This document shows, piece by piece, positions 49,565 to 57,443 of a DNA stretch of 64,000 nt. The notes under the pieces were generated by a model, which worked only from the letters and a program-made list of their open reading frames with translations, was not told the origin of the DNA and ran no database searches. How positions within the stretch are numbered: the stretch's first letter is position 1; each line of letters starts with the position of its first letter. The stretch covers positions 1-64,000 of the forward strand of contig NZ_JACJPI010000083.1 in the NCBI RefSeq assembly GCF_014695975.1, in the 5' to 3' direction. The position numbers and the translations under genes were made by a program. Origin of the DNA: Leptolyngbya sp. FACHB-321. Lineage in GTDB: Bacteria; Cyanobacteriota; Cyanobacteriia; Leptolyngbyales; Leptolyngbyaceae.

Positions 49565-49591
49565 TGTCGATTTGAGCTAACCTCGTTCGAC
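49565..49591 (+). promoter_or_regulatory. ECF42-type promoter element, copy 2
   Basis: TGTCGA at 49565-49570, 17 bases, CGAC at 49588-49591. It shares TGTCGATTTGAGC and CGTTCGACTTA with copy 1, with identical spacing. A start about 27 bases before the YCII ATG fits a normal leader. Confidence 0.85.
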
Positions 49592-49624
49592 TTACTTGCA
49601 AAGAGAAAGCATGGAGGCAACCGA

Positions 49625-49981
49625 ATGAAATATCTACTGCTGATCTATATGGATGAAAACGCCCTGAGCGAAACCGAGCGGGAGAAATGTTACGTCGAAT
49701 CTGCACAACTCGCGCAGCAGCTCAGCTCGAAGGGACAGTATTTGGCAACCGCTCCGCTCCATCCCGTCGCCACGGCAACCAGCGTCCGGGTGCGCGAGGG
49801 TAACTCACTTGTGACCGATGGACCCTTTGCCGAAACGCGCGAACAACTGGGCGGCTTCTTTCTGATTAATGCGCAGGATCTCGATGAAGCGATCGCGATC
49901 GCCGCTCAGATTCCAGGTGCGCGAGTCGGCACGGTCGAGATTCGTCCCGTGCTTGAAGTGTCGGGTTTACCAGAACCCTAA
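49625..49981 (+). CDS. YCII/DGPF-domain protein
   Basis: 118 residues: MKYLLLIYMDENALSE, LATAPLHPVATATSVRVREG, the motif VTDGPFAETREQLGGFFLI and VGTVEIRPVLEV. This is the DGPF branch of YCII-related proteins, a small ferredoxin-like fold that is the standard partner of ECF42 sigma factors. Biochemical role unknown. A GGAGG ribosome-binding site lies nine bases before the ATG. Confidence 0.92.
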   Translation: MKYLLLIYMDENALSETEREKCYVESAQLAQQLSSKGQYLATAPLHPVATATSVRVREGNSLVTDGPFAETREQLGGFFLINAQDLDEAIAIAAQIPGARVGTVEIRPVLEVSGLPEP

Positions 49982-50076
49982 TGTCTACCTGTCTCAGTTC
50001 GGCTCATTTGTCGATCGTCTCGATCCAACTATCCACAACCTTTATCCACAAACTTAGACTCCAAGGAGAGACTGCA

Positions 50077-50934
50077 ATGCGCTTTATGATGCTCATGATT
50101 CCTAAAGGTTACGAGAGTGCGGCTCCCGATGTGATGCCGGATGCTAAAGCGATTGAAGCCATGATGAAATACAACGAAGCTCTTCAACAGGCTGGTGTGC
50201 TGCTTACCGTTGAAGGGTTGCGCCCCCCCTCAGTAGGAGCGCGAGTCACATTCAAGGGAGGAAGCCCAAAAGTAACAGAAGGGGTTGCCCCCGAGGTGAA
50301 AGAGGTGCTGGGTGGCTACTGGATGATTCAAGTGAACTCGCAAGAGGAAGCGATCGCTTGGGCTTCTCGCTGTCCTGCCTCAGAGAACGAGACGATCGAA
50401 ATCCGCCAAGTGCAGGAATTCGAGGATTTCCCAGAAGATGTGCAGCAAGCCGCTGCCGGATTCCAGGAAATGCAAGGTTCTGACACCACAATGGCACCGG
50501 CAAGCATTCATACAGGCAACGAAGCTGAAATTCGTCAACTGATTAGCGATCAACAGCGTGCCATTTGTGCCAAAGACGTGGATCAAATGATGTCTCGCTA
50601 TGCCGCTGAGGTCATTCTGTTTGATGTCAAACCCCCGTTTCAAACTCAAGGCAAAGACGCAGTTCGCCAACTGTGGAAAGACTGCCTGCCTTACTTTCCA
50701 GACGCTTTCGGGATGGAAACACAAGACCTCACCATTACTGTCAATGACGAGTTGGCGTTTGCCCACTGGCTCTTTCGCTTTAAGGGAGAACAAGACCACC
50801 CCGCCATGCAAATGTGGATGCGTGCCACCGCTGTTTGCCAAAGAAATCAGGACAACTGGCAGATTTTACATGAACACATCTCAGTGCCCTTTGATCCACA
50901 AACCTCTCAAGCAGTTTTCACGCTCAACCCGTAG
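50077..50934 (+). CDS. YCII domain fused to a SnoaL/DUF4440-like domain
   Basis: 285 residues from the ATG at 50077, after AAGGAGAG; an in-frame ATG at 49981 has no ribosome-binding site. Residues 1-120 form a YCII domain (MRFMMLMIPKGYESAA, VTEGVAPEVKEVLGGYWMIQ) in which the DGPF motif has become EGVAP. Residues 150-285 form a SnoaL-like cone (EIRQLISDQQRAICAKDVDQ, YAAEVILFDVKPPFQTQG, FAHWLFRFKGEQ). The pairing suggests small-molecule binding or detoxification. Part of the ECF42 gene set. Confidence 0.88.
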   Translation: MRFMMLMIPKGYESAAPDVMPDAKAIEAMMKYNEALQQAGVLLTVEGLRPPSVGARVTFKGGSPKVTEGVAPEVKEVLGGYWMIQVNSQEEAIAWASRCPASENETIEIRQVQEFEDFPEDVQQAAAGFQEMQGSDTTMAPASIHTGNEAEIRQLISDQQRAICAKDVDQMMSRYAAEVILFDVKPPFQTQGKDAVRQLWKDCLPYFPDAFGMETQDLTITVNDELAFAHWLFRFKGEQDHPAMQMWMRATAVCQRNQDNWQILHEHISVPFDPQTSQAVFTLNP

Positions 50935-51029
50935 AACGATTGTCCAGGCGCGTTTGGCAATTTGATCGAACACCTCAAAGCAATCCATCTAAACTCGCCC
51001 CTACACGCACTAACCACAAGGAGCACATC

Positions 51030-51440
51030 ATGAAAATCAATCCTTACCTCATGTTCAACGGCAACTGTGAGGCAGCGTTCAAGTTCTATGAACAATGTCT
51101 TGGTGGCAAGATCACCATGATGATGAGTCACAAAGAAGCACCTTCGGCAGAACAAGTACCTGCTGAATGGCATGACAAAATCATGCACGCTTGCCTTGAC
51201 CTGGGAGATCGCCTGTTAATGGGATCTGACAGCCCACCTGATTATTTTGAAGCACCTCAAGGCTTCTACGTGCAGATTAGCGTGACCGAGCCAGCGGAAG
51301 CAGAACGCATATTTCATGCTCTAGCAGAAAACGGAAAAGTTAAGATGCCGATCGCTCAAACCTTCTGGTCTGTCCGGTTTGGCATGTTAATTGATCAGTT
51401 TGGTACACCGTGGATGATCAACTGCGAGCAAGTAACTTGA
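51030..51440 (+). CDS. PhnB-like VOC-family protein
   Basis: 136 residues from the ATG at 51030 after AAGGAG. KINPYLMFNGNCEAAFKFYE, KIMHACLDLGDRLLMGSD and SVRFGMLIDQFGTPWMINCE are the PhnB-like (glyoxalase-superfamily) pattern. PhnB-like proteins have no firm function. Co-oriented with the YCII genes; probably the same regulon. Confidence 0.9.
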   Translation: MKINPYLMFNGNCEAAFKFYEQCLGGKITMMMSHKEAPSAEQVPAEWHDKIMHACLDLGDRLLMGSDSPPDYFEAPQGFYVQISVTEPAEAERIFHALAENGKVKMPIAQTFWSVRFGMLIDQFGTPWMINCEQVT

Positions 51441-51515
51441 GCCTTCGTAATCGCCCTTAAATTCAATCCACAACACCTTTCCACTCCTACGGCAACAAAC
51501 CACATCAGGAAAACC

Positions 51516-51923
51516 ATGAGTACTCAAATTTTCGTCAATCTACCCGTCAAAGATCTCAAGCAGTCGATCGAGTTTTTTACGCAACTCGGCTTTCAGTTCA
51601 ATCCTCAATTCACCGATGAAACGGCCACCTGCATGATTGTCTCCGAAACCATCTTCGTCATGCTCTTGACTCATGAGAAGTTCAAGACGTTCACGCCCAA
51701 AGCAATCTGTGATGCCACAAAAAGTACTGAAGTGCTGGTGTGCTTATCCACTGAAAGCCGAGAAAAAGTGGATGAACTGGTTCATCAGGCAGTTGCCGCT
51801 GGTGGCACAACCTACAACGAACCTCAAGACCACGGCTTCATGTACGCACACGGGTTTCAGGATTTAGACGGTCACATTTGGGAACTCGTCTACATGGAGC
51901 CAAGTGCTACCACGCAAAGTTGA
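51516..51923 (+). CDS. VOC-family (glyoxalase/bleomycin-resistance-like) protein
   Basis: 135 residues: IFVNLPVKDLKQSIEFFTQL, ETIFVMLLTHEKFKTF, then AHGFQDLDGHIWELVYME with possible metal ligands His and Glu. Typical of VOC proteins annotated as lactoylglutathione lyase-like. Substrate unknown. It follows the PhnB-like gene by 75 bp on the same strand. Confidence 0.88.
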   Translation: MSTQIFVNLPVKDLKQSIEFFTQLGFQFNPQFTDETATCMIVSETIFVMLLTHEKFKTFTPKAICDATKSTEVLVCLSTESREKVDELVHQAVAAGGTTYNEPQDHGFMYAHGFQDLDGHIWELVYMEPSATTQS

Positions 51924-51999
51924 AAGCACAACAGATCCCGTATAGGGAAGGGAAAAACAAATAATTTTCCCCAATCATTTATCACAAGGAGCAAAAACA

Positions 52000-52512
52000 A
52001 TGGAAACAACTCAAACACAACCGGACTCACCCATGCATGCTGAGCCACAGAAAGAGTATCAGTGGCTGCAAAAACTCGTTGGGGAGTGGACATATGAAAC
52101 TGAAGTAAAAATGGAATCAGGTCAACCTACCGAAAACCCAACGGGAACTGAGACTGTACGATCCGTGGGTGGACTTTGGTTTTTAGCTGAAGGGCAGGGC
52201 GAGATGCCGGGTGGCGGTGCGGCAACAACGCTGATGACTCTCGGCTACGACCCACAAAAGCAGCGCTATGTTGGCACCTGGATTGGGTCAATGATGACCT
52301 ACCTTTGGGTATACGAGGGCGAACTGGATGCTAATGAAACGGTGCTAACGCTCAACTCGGACGGACCTTCCATGAAGGGGGATGAGAAGATGGCAAAGTA
52401 CAGAGATGTGATCGAGTTCAAGAGCGACGATTACCGAGTCATGACCTCACATATGTTGGGTGATGATGGACAGTGGCATCACTTCATGACCGCACACTAT
52501 CGGCGGAAGTGA
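52000..52512 (+). CDS. DUF1579-family protein
   Basis: 170 residues: WLQKLVGEWTYETEV, TETVRSVGGLWFLAEGQGEM, TLMTLGYDPQKQRYVGTWIG and MLGDDGQWHHFMTAHYRRK. DUF1579 is a beta-barrel (lipocalin-like) family often encoded with VOC and YCII genes; no enzyme activity is known. AAGGAG precedes the ATG. Last gene of the ECF42 module. Confidence 0.9.
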   Translation: METTQTQPDSPMHAEPQKEYQWLQKLVGEWTYETEVKMESGQPTENPTGTETVRSVGGLWFLAEGQGEMPGGGAATTLMTLGYDPQKQRYVGTWIGSMMTYLWVYEGELDANETVLTLNSDGPSMKGDEKMAKYRDVIEFKSDDYRVMTSHMLGDDGQWHHFMTAHYRRK

Positions 52513-52618
52513 TGTGAAAGGCTGGAACTGGAAAGAAAATGACTGGTTCCATGCTGAAGAATCCTTCTAGTTTGTATCGAACAGCTTTCCTTCAATCAAT
52601 CTAGTCTGCCCCTTCCGG

Positions 52619-52921
52619 TTAAATCTGTTGAATCGCCTTTACAAAGGTAGCGATCGCAGCTTGCAACGCTGCCAAAATTTCTGGGTCAGCCACAGTTTCA
52701 GGGGCATCCAGATTCCGACCCAATAAGGAGATGGTGATGGATGCCTCAGACACAATGCGTCCGGTCATAATGGTGACAATTTCGGTGAGCAATGCCTGGA
52801 CATAGGTTGCTCGTGGGGAGGTGTTTAGTAGAACGATCGGTTTGCTGAACACCTCCGATCCACTGGCAAGCCAACCCAGCACCTTTTTGAACATTCCTGG
52901 CACACCATGAGCTTACTCTGG
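52619..52921 (-). pseudogene. NADPH-dependent FMN reductase remnant
   Basis: The minus frame reads PE-stop-AHGVPGMFKKVLGW, LASGSEVFSKPIVLLNTSP and a normal C-terminus to QQI. PEYAHGVPG is the flavin-reductase motif; here the Tyr codon is TAA (52913-52915). The first half of the protein, with the FMN phosphate loop, is absent because the permease gene ends at 52930. A residual 94-codon frame from a GTG at 52903 remains open but would lack the flavin site. Confidence 0.8.
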
Positions 52922-52929
52922 CACTACCT

Positions 52930-54009
52930 TTAAACCTTGACTCCCAACTGCTCGGTAGGTGGCTCAAGACGGGTTTGCGGTGTACCAGAACTGGCATCAG
53001 CACGTTTGCGATCGCTCAACCCACGACCCAGCAGGACAAACAGCACTAGCATTCCCTGGATTACACCTGCCAAAGATGATTCTAGGTTGAGCGACAACGG
53101 TAATTGGAGGCTACCGATGTTGAGAGCGCTAAAGAAGAACGAGACAGGCAGAATCAACCAGGCATTAAAGCCCACCAGCATGGCAATCAGCAATGCCAGA
53201 AAGCCGAGATTGCTGGAAATGCTAGGAATCAGGCGATGGAAAACCGCGAGCACTTGCAACGCTCCGGCAATGCCTGCAAACGCACCGCAGATGGCAAACG
53301 CACTCAGCAACTGACGTACTGATGGAATGCCCAAGACGTAAGATGCTCTCAGGTTTTGACCAACGGCTCGAAGCTGCAAGCCAAAATAGGTGCCGCGCAT
53401 CACAACGATCGTCAAAGCAAGCACTGCGATCGCCAGCAGCAGTGAAATAGGACTCGCTTCGGTGTTGCCAATGGTTGGTAGCCAGAGGGATTCACGGAAC
53501 TGCTCAGTGCCACTCATGGATGCAACGCCTTCTCGCTTCCAGGGACCGAAGATGAGATACAGTGCCAAACCCTGTGCCGCAAAGTTCAGTCCCAAGCCTG
53601 CAAAAATCTCGTTAATGCGACCGTAGACGTTCAAAATGCCTGCCAATAAACCCCACAATAAGCCGCCGCCTGCGCCAATGACGATCGCCAGCAGCATCAC
53701 CAACGGAGCCGGAAGCACATCTTGCAGTAAGCGCATACCAGCCGTTGCGGCAATCCCACCTGCCACAATCTGCCCTTCAATCCCCAAGTTATACAGTCCA
53801 GCCGTAAAGGTGAACAGCAAGCCACAGGTACACAGCAGCAGCGGAGCTAACGTTGCAATGACTCGCGCAAACTGATCGGGTGTACCGAACGCGCCTGAAC
53901 ACATACGGCTAACGACCTGCACTGGAGACGCGCCAGCTAGCACAATGATGACGGCAATCAAGATGAGGGCAAGGACGATCGAGCCAAGCTGATAGTACGT
54001 TTTAGACAT
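52930..54009 (-). CDS. BMP-type ABC transporter permease
   Basis: 359 residues from the ATG at 54009 (MSKTYYQLGSIVLALILIAV). About nine membrane segments of the BPD_transp_2 family: LLLCTCGLLFTFTAGLYNLG, IEGQIVAGGIAATAGM, GRINEIFAGLGLNFAAQGLA and LRAVGQNLRASYVLGI. This is the YufP-type half of a nucleoside/purine-type importer. The ATPase and binding protein lie 3.4 kb upstream on the same strand, beyond an inserted block. The partner YufQ-type permease is not seen in the window. Confidence 0.88.
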   Translation of the reverse strand: MSKTYYQLGSIVLALILIAVIIVLAGASPVQVVSRMCSGAFGTPDQFARVIATLAPLLLCTCGLLFTFTAGLYNLGIEGQIVAGGIAATAGMRLLQDVLPAPLVMLLAIVIGAGGGLLWGLLAGILNVYGRINEIFAGLGLNFAAQGLALYLIFGPWKREGVASMSGTEQFRESLWLPTIGNTEASPISLLLAIAVLALTIVVMRGTYFGLQLRAVGQNLRASYVLGIPSVRQLLSAFAICGAFAGIAGALQVLAVFHRLIPSISSNLGFLALLIAMLVGFNAWLILPVSFFFSALNIGSLQLPLSLNLESSLAGVIQGMLVLFVLLGRGLSDRKRADASSGTPQTRLEPPTEQLGVKV

Positions 54010-54033
54010 TAATGACTCGTGGGTGTCACGCAA

Positions 54034-54345
54034 TAGCTGTAGAAGTAAGCACGATCGGTTTAATTTAGTAGGTTCTACTCGATCTTAGATGTGTAGGATT
54101 CTACCGTCTTGGCATCGTTACATCATCTGGTGAGAAGAACAATAACATTAGGAAGATGAACAATCGCACCGCTTGCTGTTGAGTTTCGCATCAATCAACA
54201 CCTGACAGATGCTTGACGGGACTCAACCAACCTTACAGCGAGGGGCGATCGCGCTTTTGTGAGGTAGTAGCATAAGGAGACAGTCGCTTGTAAGGATGAT
54301 CTACACCAAGCCAAACTGCGATTGATGCGACAGGAGTGATTTCAC
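54034..54345. other. Intergenic region between permease and Uma2 gene
   Basis: 312 bp between divergent genes; no supported frame, repeat or terminator. Confidence 0.3.
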
Positions 54346-54918
54346 ATGACAGGTGTTGTAAAGCCCCCAATCCTTACACTCGAAGAGTTTCTAAAACAAC
54401 CAGAAACAAAGCCAGCGAGTGAATTTATCGACGGTCGAGTGGAACAAAAGCCGATGCCTCAGGGGAAACACTCTCGTCTCCAACTCAGATTTTGTGATCA
54501 GATCAACGAGATTGCAGAGGCTGCTCAGATCGCAATGGCATTCCCAGAATTACGTTGTACTTTTGGTGGCAGATCGATCGTGCCTGATGCCACAGTCTTC
54601 TACTGGGAACGGATTCCGTTTGATGCGAATGGTGAAGTTGCCAATGCGTTTGAAACCTATCCTGACTGGACAATTGAAATTCTTTCGCCAGACCAAACGA
54701 CGACTAAGGTCATTCGCAACATTCTGCACTGCCTGAAGCATGGTTCCCAGTTAGGCTGGTTAATTGATCCAGACGAGCGGGTGATTTTGGTGTTTCGCCC
54801 AGAGCAACTACCGACTGAATTGGTTGGCGATGACGTGCTTCCAGTGTTGCCCGCTTTAACGTTGGCTCTTACCGTGAATGATGTGTTTGCCTGGTTAAAG
54901 GGCAGACAGCGACTCTAA
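54346..54918 (+). CDS. Uma2-family (DUF820) endonuclease-like protein
   Basis: 190 residues: LTLEEFLKQPETKPASEFID, GRVEQKPMPQGKHSRLQLRF, VPDATVFYWERIPF and PDWTIEILSPDQTTTKVIRN, then LGWLIDPDERVILVF. The catalytic Asp of VPD and the Glu of IEI are present, but the usual ExK Lys is replaced by Leu (EIL). Uma2 proteins have a PD-(D/E)xK fold and occur in many copies in cyanobacteria; function unclear. Intact, unlike the copy at 2726. Confidence 0.85.
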   Translation: MTGVVKPPILTLEEFLKQPETKPASEFIDGRVEQKPMPQGKHSRLQLRFCDQINEIAEAAQIAMAFPELRCTFGGRSIVPDATVFYWERIPFDANGEVANAFETYPDWTIEILSPDQTTTKVIRNILHCLKHGSQLGWLIDPDERVILVFRPEQLPTELVGDDVLPVLPALTLALTVNDVFAWLKGRQRL

Positions 54919-55012
54919 TAGTGACGTAGGGGTTCTTTTCACAATGCCCCGATCGCCTCTTGTCGCTGAGCCTCGGCGGATCGTACTCAAAAATCTGTTT
55001 CCGGTAGCCCAA

Positions 55013-55240
55013 TCATTCCAACAAATTGATCAAGTTCTCTTTGGTCAAATCAGCATCGCGAAGAATCTTCAGAAGTAGACCTTTGCTAATCGTCTTACGG
55101 GCATGAACAAGGATAGAGACGACTCGGTTGTCTTCGCGCTTCATGCGAACATGGCTAACTTTCTGCCGTACCACAGAGAAGCCAATCTTCTGAGGCGCAG
55201 CGATCAGTTCTTCTCTAGTTGGGCTAGGGAGTTTTGCCAC
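55013..55240 (-). CDS. hicA: HicA-family mRNA interferase toxin
   Basis: 75 residues from a GTG at 55240 that shares one base with the hicB stop. LPSPTREELIAAPQKIGFSV, VRQKVSHVRMKRED (catalytic His in SHVRM), VHARKTISKGLLLKILRDAD. HicA folds as a double-stranded-RNA-binding-like domain and cleaves mRNA. Usually conserved residues have changed (GSH to VSH, VPxHxGK to ILVHARK), so activity may be weakened. Its antitoxin gene is broken. Confidence 0.85.
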   Translation of the reverse strand: MAKLPSPTREELIAAPQKIGFSVVRQKVSHVRMKREDNRVVSILVHARKTISKGLLLKILRDADLTKENLINLLE

Positions 55241-55447
55241 TAGACCACCACTTTCTGAATGCCAATGAACTCAGTGGTTGTTTCGTCTTCAAGTTCCTCA
55301 AGGCACATTGCAATGACCTCACGGATGTTTTGCATTAGTTCATCAATGGTTTCGCCCTGGCTATAGCACGCTTTAAGTTGCGGCACTTCACACATAAATA
55401 CCGTCTTCATCCCGTTCAATCACCACATAAAACTCTTTAAGTTTCAT
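55240..55447 (-). pseudogene. hicB: hicB antitoxin gene with frameshift
   Basis: From the ATG at 55447 the frame reads MKLKEFYVVIERDEDGIYV and stops at 55388-55390. The +1 frame continues CEVPQLKACYSQGETIDELM, then NIREVIAMCLEELEDETTTE and FIGIQKVVV to 55240. Joined, they make an ordinary HicB of about 70 residues. A loss of two bases (or gain of one) near 55392 explains it. An ATG at 55395 could still make a 51-residue C-terminal piece (MCEVPQLKA...). Confidence 0.85.
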
Positions 55448-55580
55448 TGTTTAATCTCTTTTTTGTCTAGATCACTTTTCAAACGCTCAAGCATAAGTGT
55501 TGTTTGGTTTCGCTGCGACCAATAATTTACAGGCAAGAGTTTGACGGTGCTCAACCCAACCTGCGGTGAGAGGGACGATC

Positions 55581-57038
55581 TTACCAGGGTGGTTCAGGTT
55601 GAAATGTATTAACGTCACAAACTACGAGCCTTAATGAAATAGAAAAGATTACTCCATACCCCAGCTCAGGACTGCTGTTGTAAAGTCCCCATACTGTACA
55701 AAATGGCAAATGTCCCTTAGGAGCTGAGATTGCAAAAGTTTCGTCTCCTTCAAAAATCCATTCGCCTTCTGTTCGCCAACCAACACAATCACCAAACTTG
55801 TTCCAGTTTTCGTTGGAATCCCTTGGACTACCGCACTCTTGCCAAATTCGCTTCTGTATACTAAAGCCGAATTTCCCCTGGCTATAGTTCATCCAAAGAT
55901 TGTCAATCGTTCTCAAATCAATACAAGGAAAATTTTCAATACTACTGTCATTAAGCCAACGCTCCTCTTCTCGCTTAGCAATCTTCAGCATTATTTTCTT
56001 CGTTCTTATGTTCGCCTCCCACCATTGACCCTCTCTCAGCACATCTCTCAATGCTGTGTAGCTTACACCTACCTCTGAACTAAGATCATCGCCCAGAGAT
56101 GAGGGCTGTTTAGGTGCTGGAGGCACACCTGCTCTAGAAGAGCGTTGAGATGAAGCTGTTCTTGTAAGTTGTTGGATGCCCAAGCTTTGCAACGCCTCGA
56201 TCGCCTCCATATCTGAACCTGAAGTCGCCGCTAATACCTGAACCCATAACCGTTGCGCCAAATCCCAATCTTGTTTTCTCTCAGCCCGATATGCATCGTT
56301 CTTCAACGTGGTAATGTTAGCAAGGCTAGCGTGTTGGGACATCAAGTTTGTTGCTTCAACTTCCTCTCGCTTCAATTGTTCTGCCTGTCGCTGCTGCTCT
56401 CTTTGAAGCCGTTCCCGTTTCGTCCGTTCCTCAATTTCCCTATCTACTGTTTCCAGTTTTTTAAGTGAGCCTAGTTTCTTAGGTATAACAGCAGGCTGTT
56501 TAGTCAAAAGCCTGTAAAGATCCTTATAGCCACTATTTTCAATCAAACGATTTTCATCATTATCAAGGTTTAGTAAAATATGCCCCGATAGATTGTAAAA
56601 AGCAGTGCGAATTCCATCGGGAATAATACCTCTATTAGGAGTATCAAAGAAGATTGGGTAAAACTTAGTGTTCCTTCCCTGAGCGTCATGGACGCGCCCC
56701 ATAATCAAGGTTGACTCCCAAGTGACACCCAAGCCTTTATTGACCTCTTCCTTACCCCTATAGCGTTGGTAGTACCTCTCTGTGCAAATGATAAGAACAA
56801 AGTCTGATTCATCAATTTGATCAAGCATCCAGCGATCCCAGTTATCAGGCGACTGAACAAATTGGTCGATAATGCAGTCAATGCCATCATCCCGTAAAGC
56901 TTGAGCAAGGTGATAAACCTTGTCTTTATGGTCTTCCGAGTCCCAGCTATAGCTGATAAAAACTTTTATCACTTCCTCAGACACATGCTTCTCCGGCAAG
57001 ACTTGAGTAGGGCTGAATCGATTATAGTTTCCCTTCAT
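55581..57038 (-). CDS. SEFIR-coiled coil-GUN4 fusion protein
   Basis: 485 residues. Residues 23-175 are a SEFIR/TIR-like domain: VIKVFISYSWDSEDHKDKVY, ALRDDGIDCIIDQF, MLDQIDESDFVLIICTERYY and GLGVTWEST, whose Glu108 is a candidate catalytic residue. Residues 195-232 form a charged coiled coil (REIEERTKRERLQREQQRQA). Residues 327-450 are a GUN4 domain: YTALRDVLREGQWWEANI, AKREEERWLNDSSIENFPCI, DLRTIDNLWMNYSQGKFGFS and WNKFGDCVGWRTEGEWIFEG. GUN4 binds protoporphyrin and bilins; SEFIR domains signal or degrade NAD in defence. The joint role is unknown. AT-rich relative to its surroundings. A 21-bp repeat array lies just upstream. Confidence 0.9.
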   Translation of the reverse strand: MKGNYNRFSPTQVLPEKHVSEEVIKVFISYSWDSEDHKDKVYHLAQALRDDGIDCIIDQFVQSPDNWDRWMLDQIDESDFVLIICTERYYQRYRGKEEVNKGLGVTWESTLIMGRVHDAQGRNTKFYPIFFDTPNRGIIPDGIRTAFYNLSGHILLNLDNDENRLIENSGYKDLYRLLTKQPAVIPKKLGSLKKLETVDREIEERTKRERLQREQQRQAEQLKREEVEATNLMSQHASLANITTLKNDAYRAERKQDWDLAQRLWVQVLAATSGSDMEAIEALQSLGIQQLTRTASSQRSSRAGVPPAPKQPSSLGDDLSSEVGVSYTALRDVLREGQWWEANIRTKKIMLKIAKREEERWLNDSSIENFPCIDLRTIDNLWMNYSQGKFGFSIQKRIWQECGSPRDSNENWNKFGDCVGWRTEGEWIFEGDETFAISAPKGHLPFCTVWGLYNSSPELGYGVIFSISLRLVVCDVNTFQPEPPW

Positions 57039-57091
57039 TCAGTTAAAAGGTCGATGGTCTCTCTTAAGCAAATGCATCGACCTATTGAGAG

Positions 57092-57322
57092 AGCAAGCAG
57101 TTCTTGCTTCTGCAAACGCTGTCCTAACTTCCACTCAAGCTATGGTTCCCCACGCTCAAGTTATCGTTACGTTCACTCAAGCTGTGGTTACCTACGCTCA
57201 AACGTTGGTTACTTCCAGACAAGCTATGGTTACTTTCACTCAAGCGTAAGTAAGTAATGATGAAGCTGTGGTTACTTACGCTTCATGCATGGTTACTAAC
57301 GTTGAAGCAACGGTAAAGTTCG
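57092..57322. repeat. Eleven degenerate 21-bp tandem repeats upstream of the SEFIR-GUN4 gene
   Basis: Units begin at 57092, 57113, 57134, 57155, 57176, 57197, 57218, 57239, 57260, 57281 and 57302, exactly 21 bp apart. The consensus is CTCAAGCTATGGTTACTTAC plus G. The first two units and the last are most diverged. The unit length is a multiple of three: one plus frame reads 7-residue units (TQAMVTF type) and another SSYGYFH, but each frame meets stops. It ends 54 bp from the SEFIR-GUN4 start codon, in its leader or promoter. Confidence 0.88.
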
Positions 57323-57443
57323 GTGGGGCGATCGCTATGTCCGCGATGGTGAAGCAAATACCCACTGTGGACTTTGCTCATCCGTTCGTTCGATATCCTC
57401 GCCCAAAGGTGAACAGGCAGAAAATGGCTTGTAAAGAGTCAAA

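Noticed and set aside
57092-57322. Possible CRISPR array
   Set aside because: Units are contiguous 21-mers with no unique spacers, units are degenerate, and no cas genes are near.
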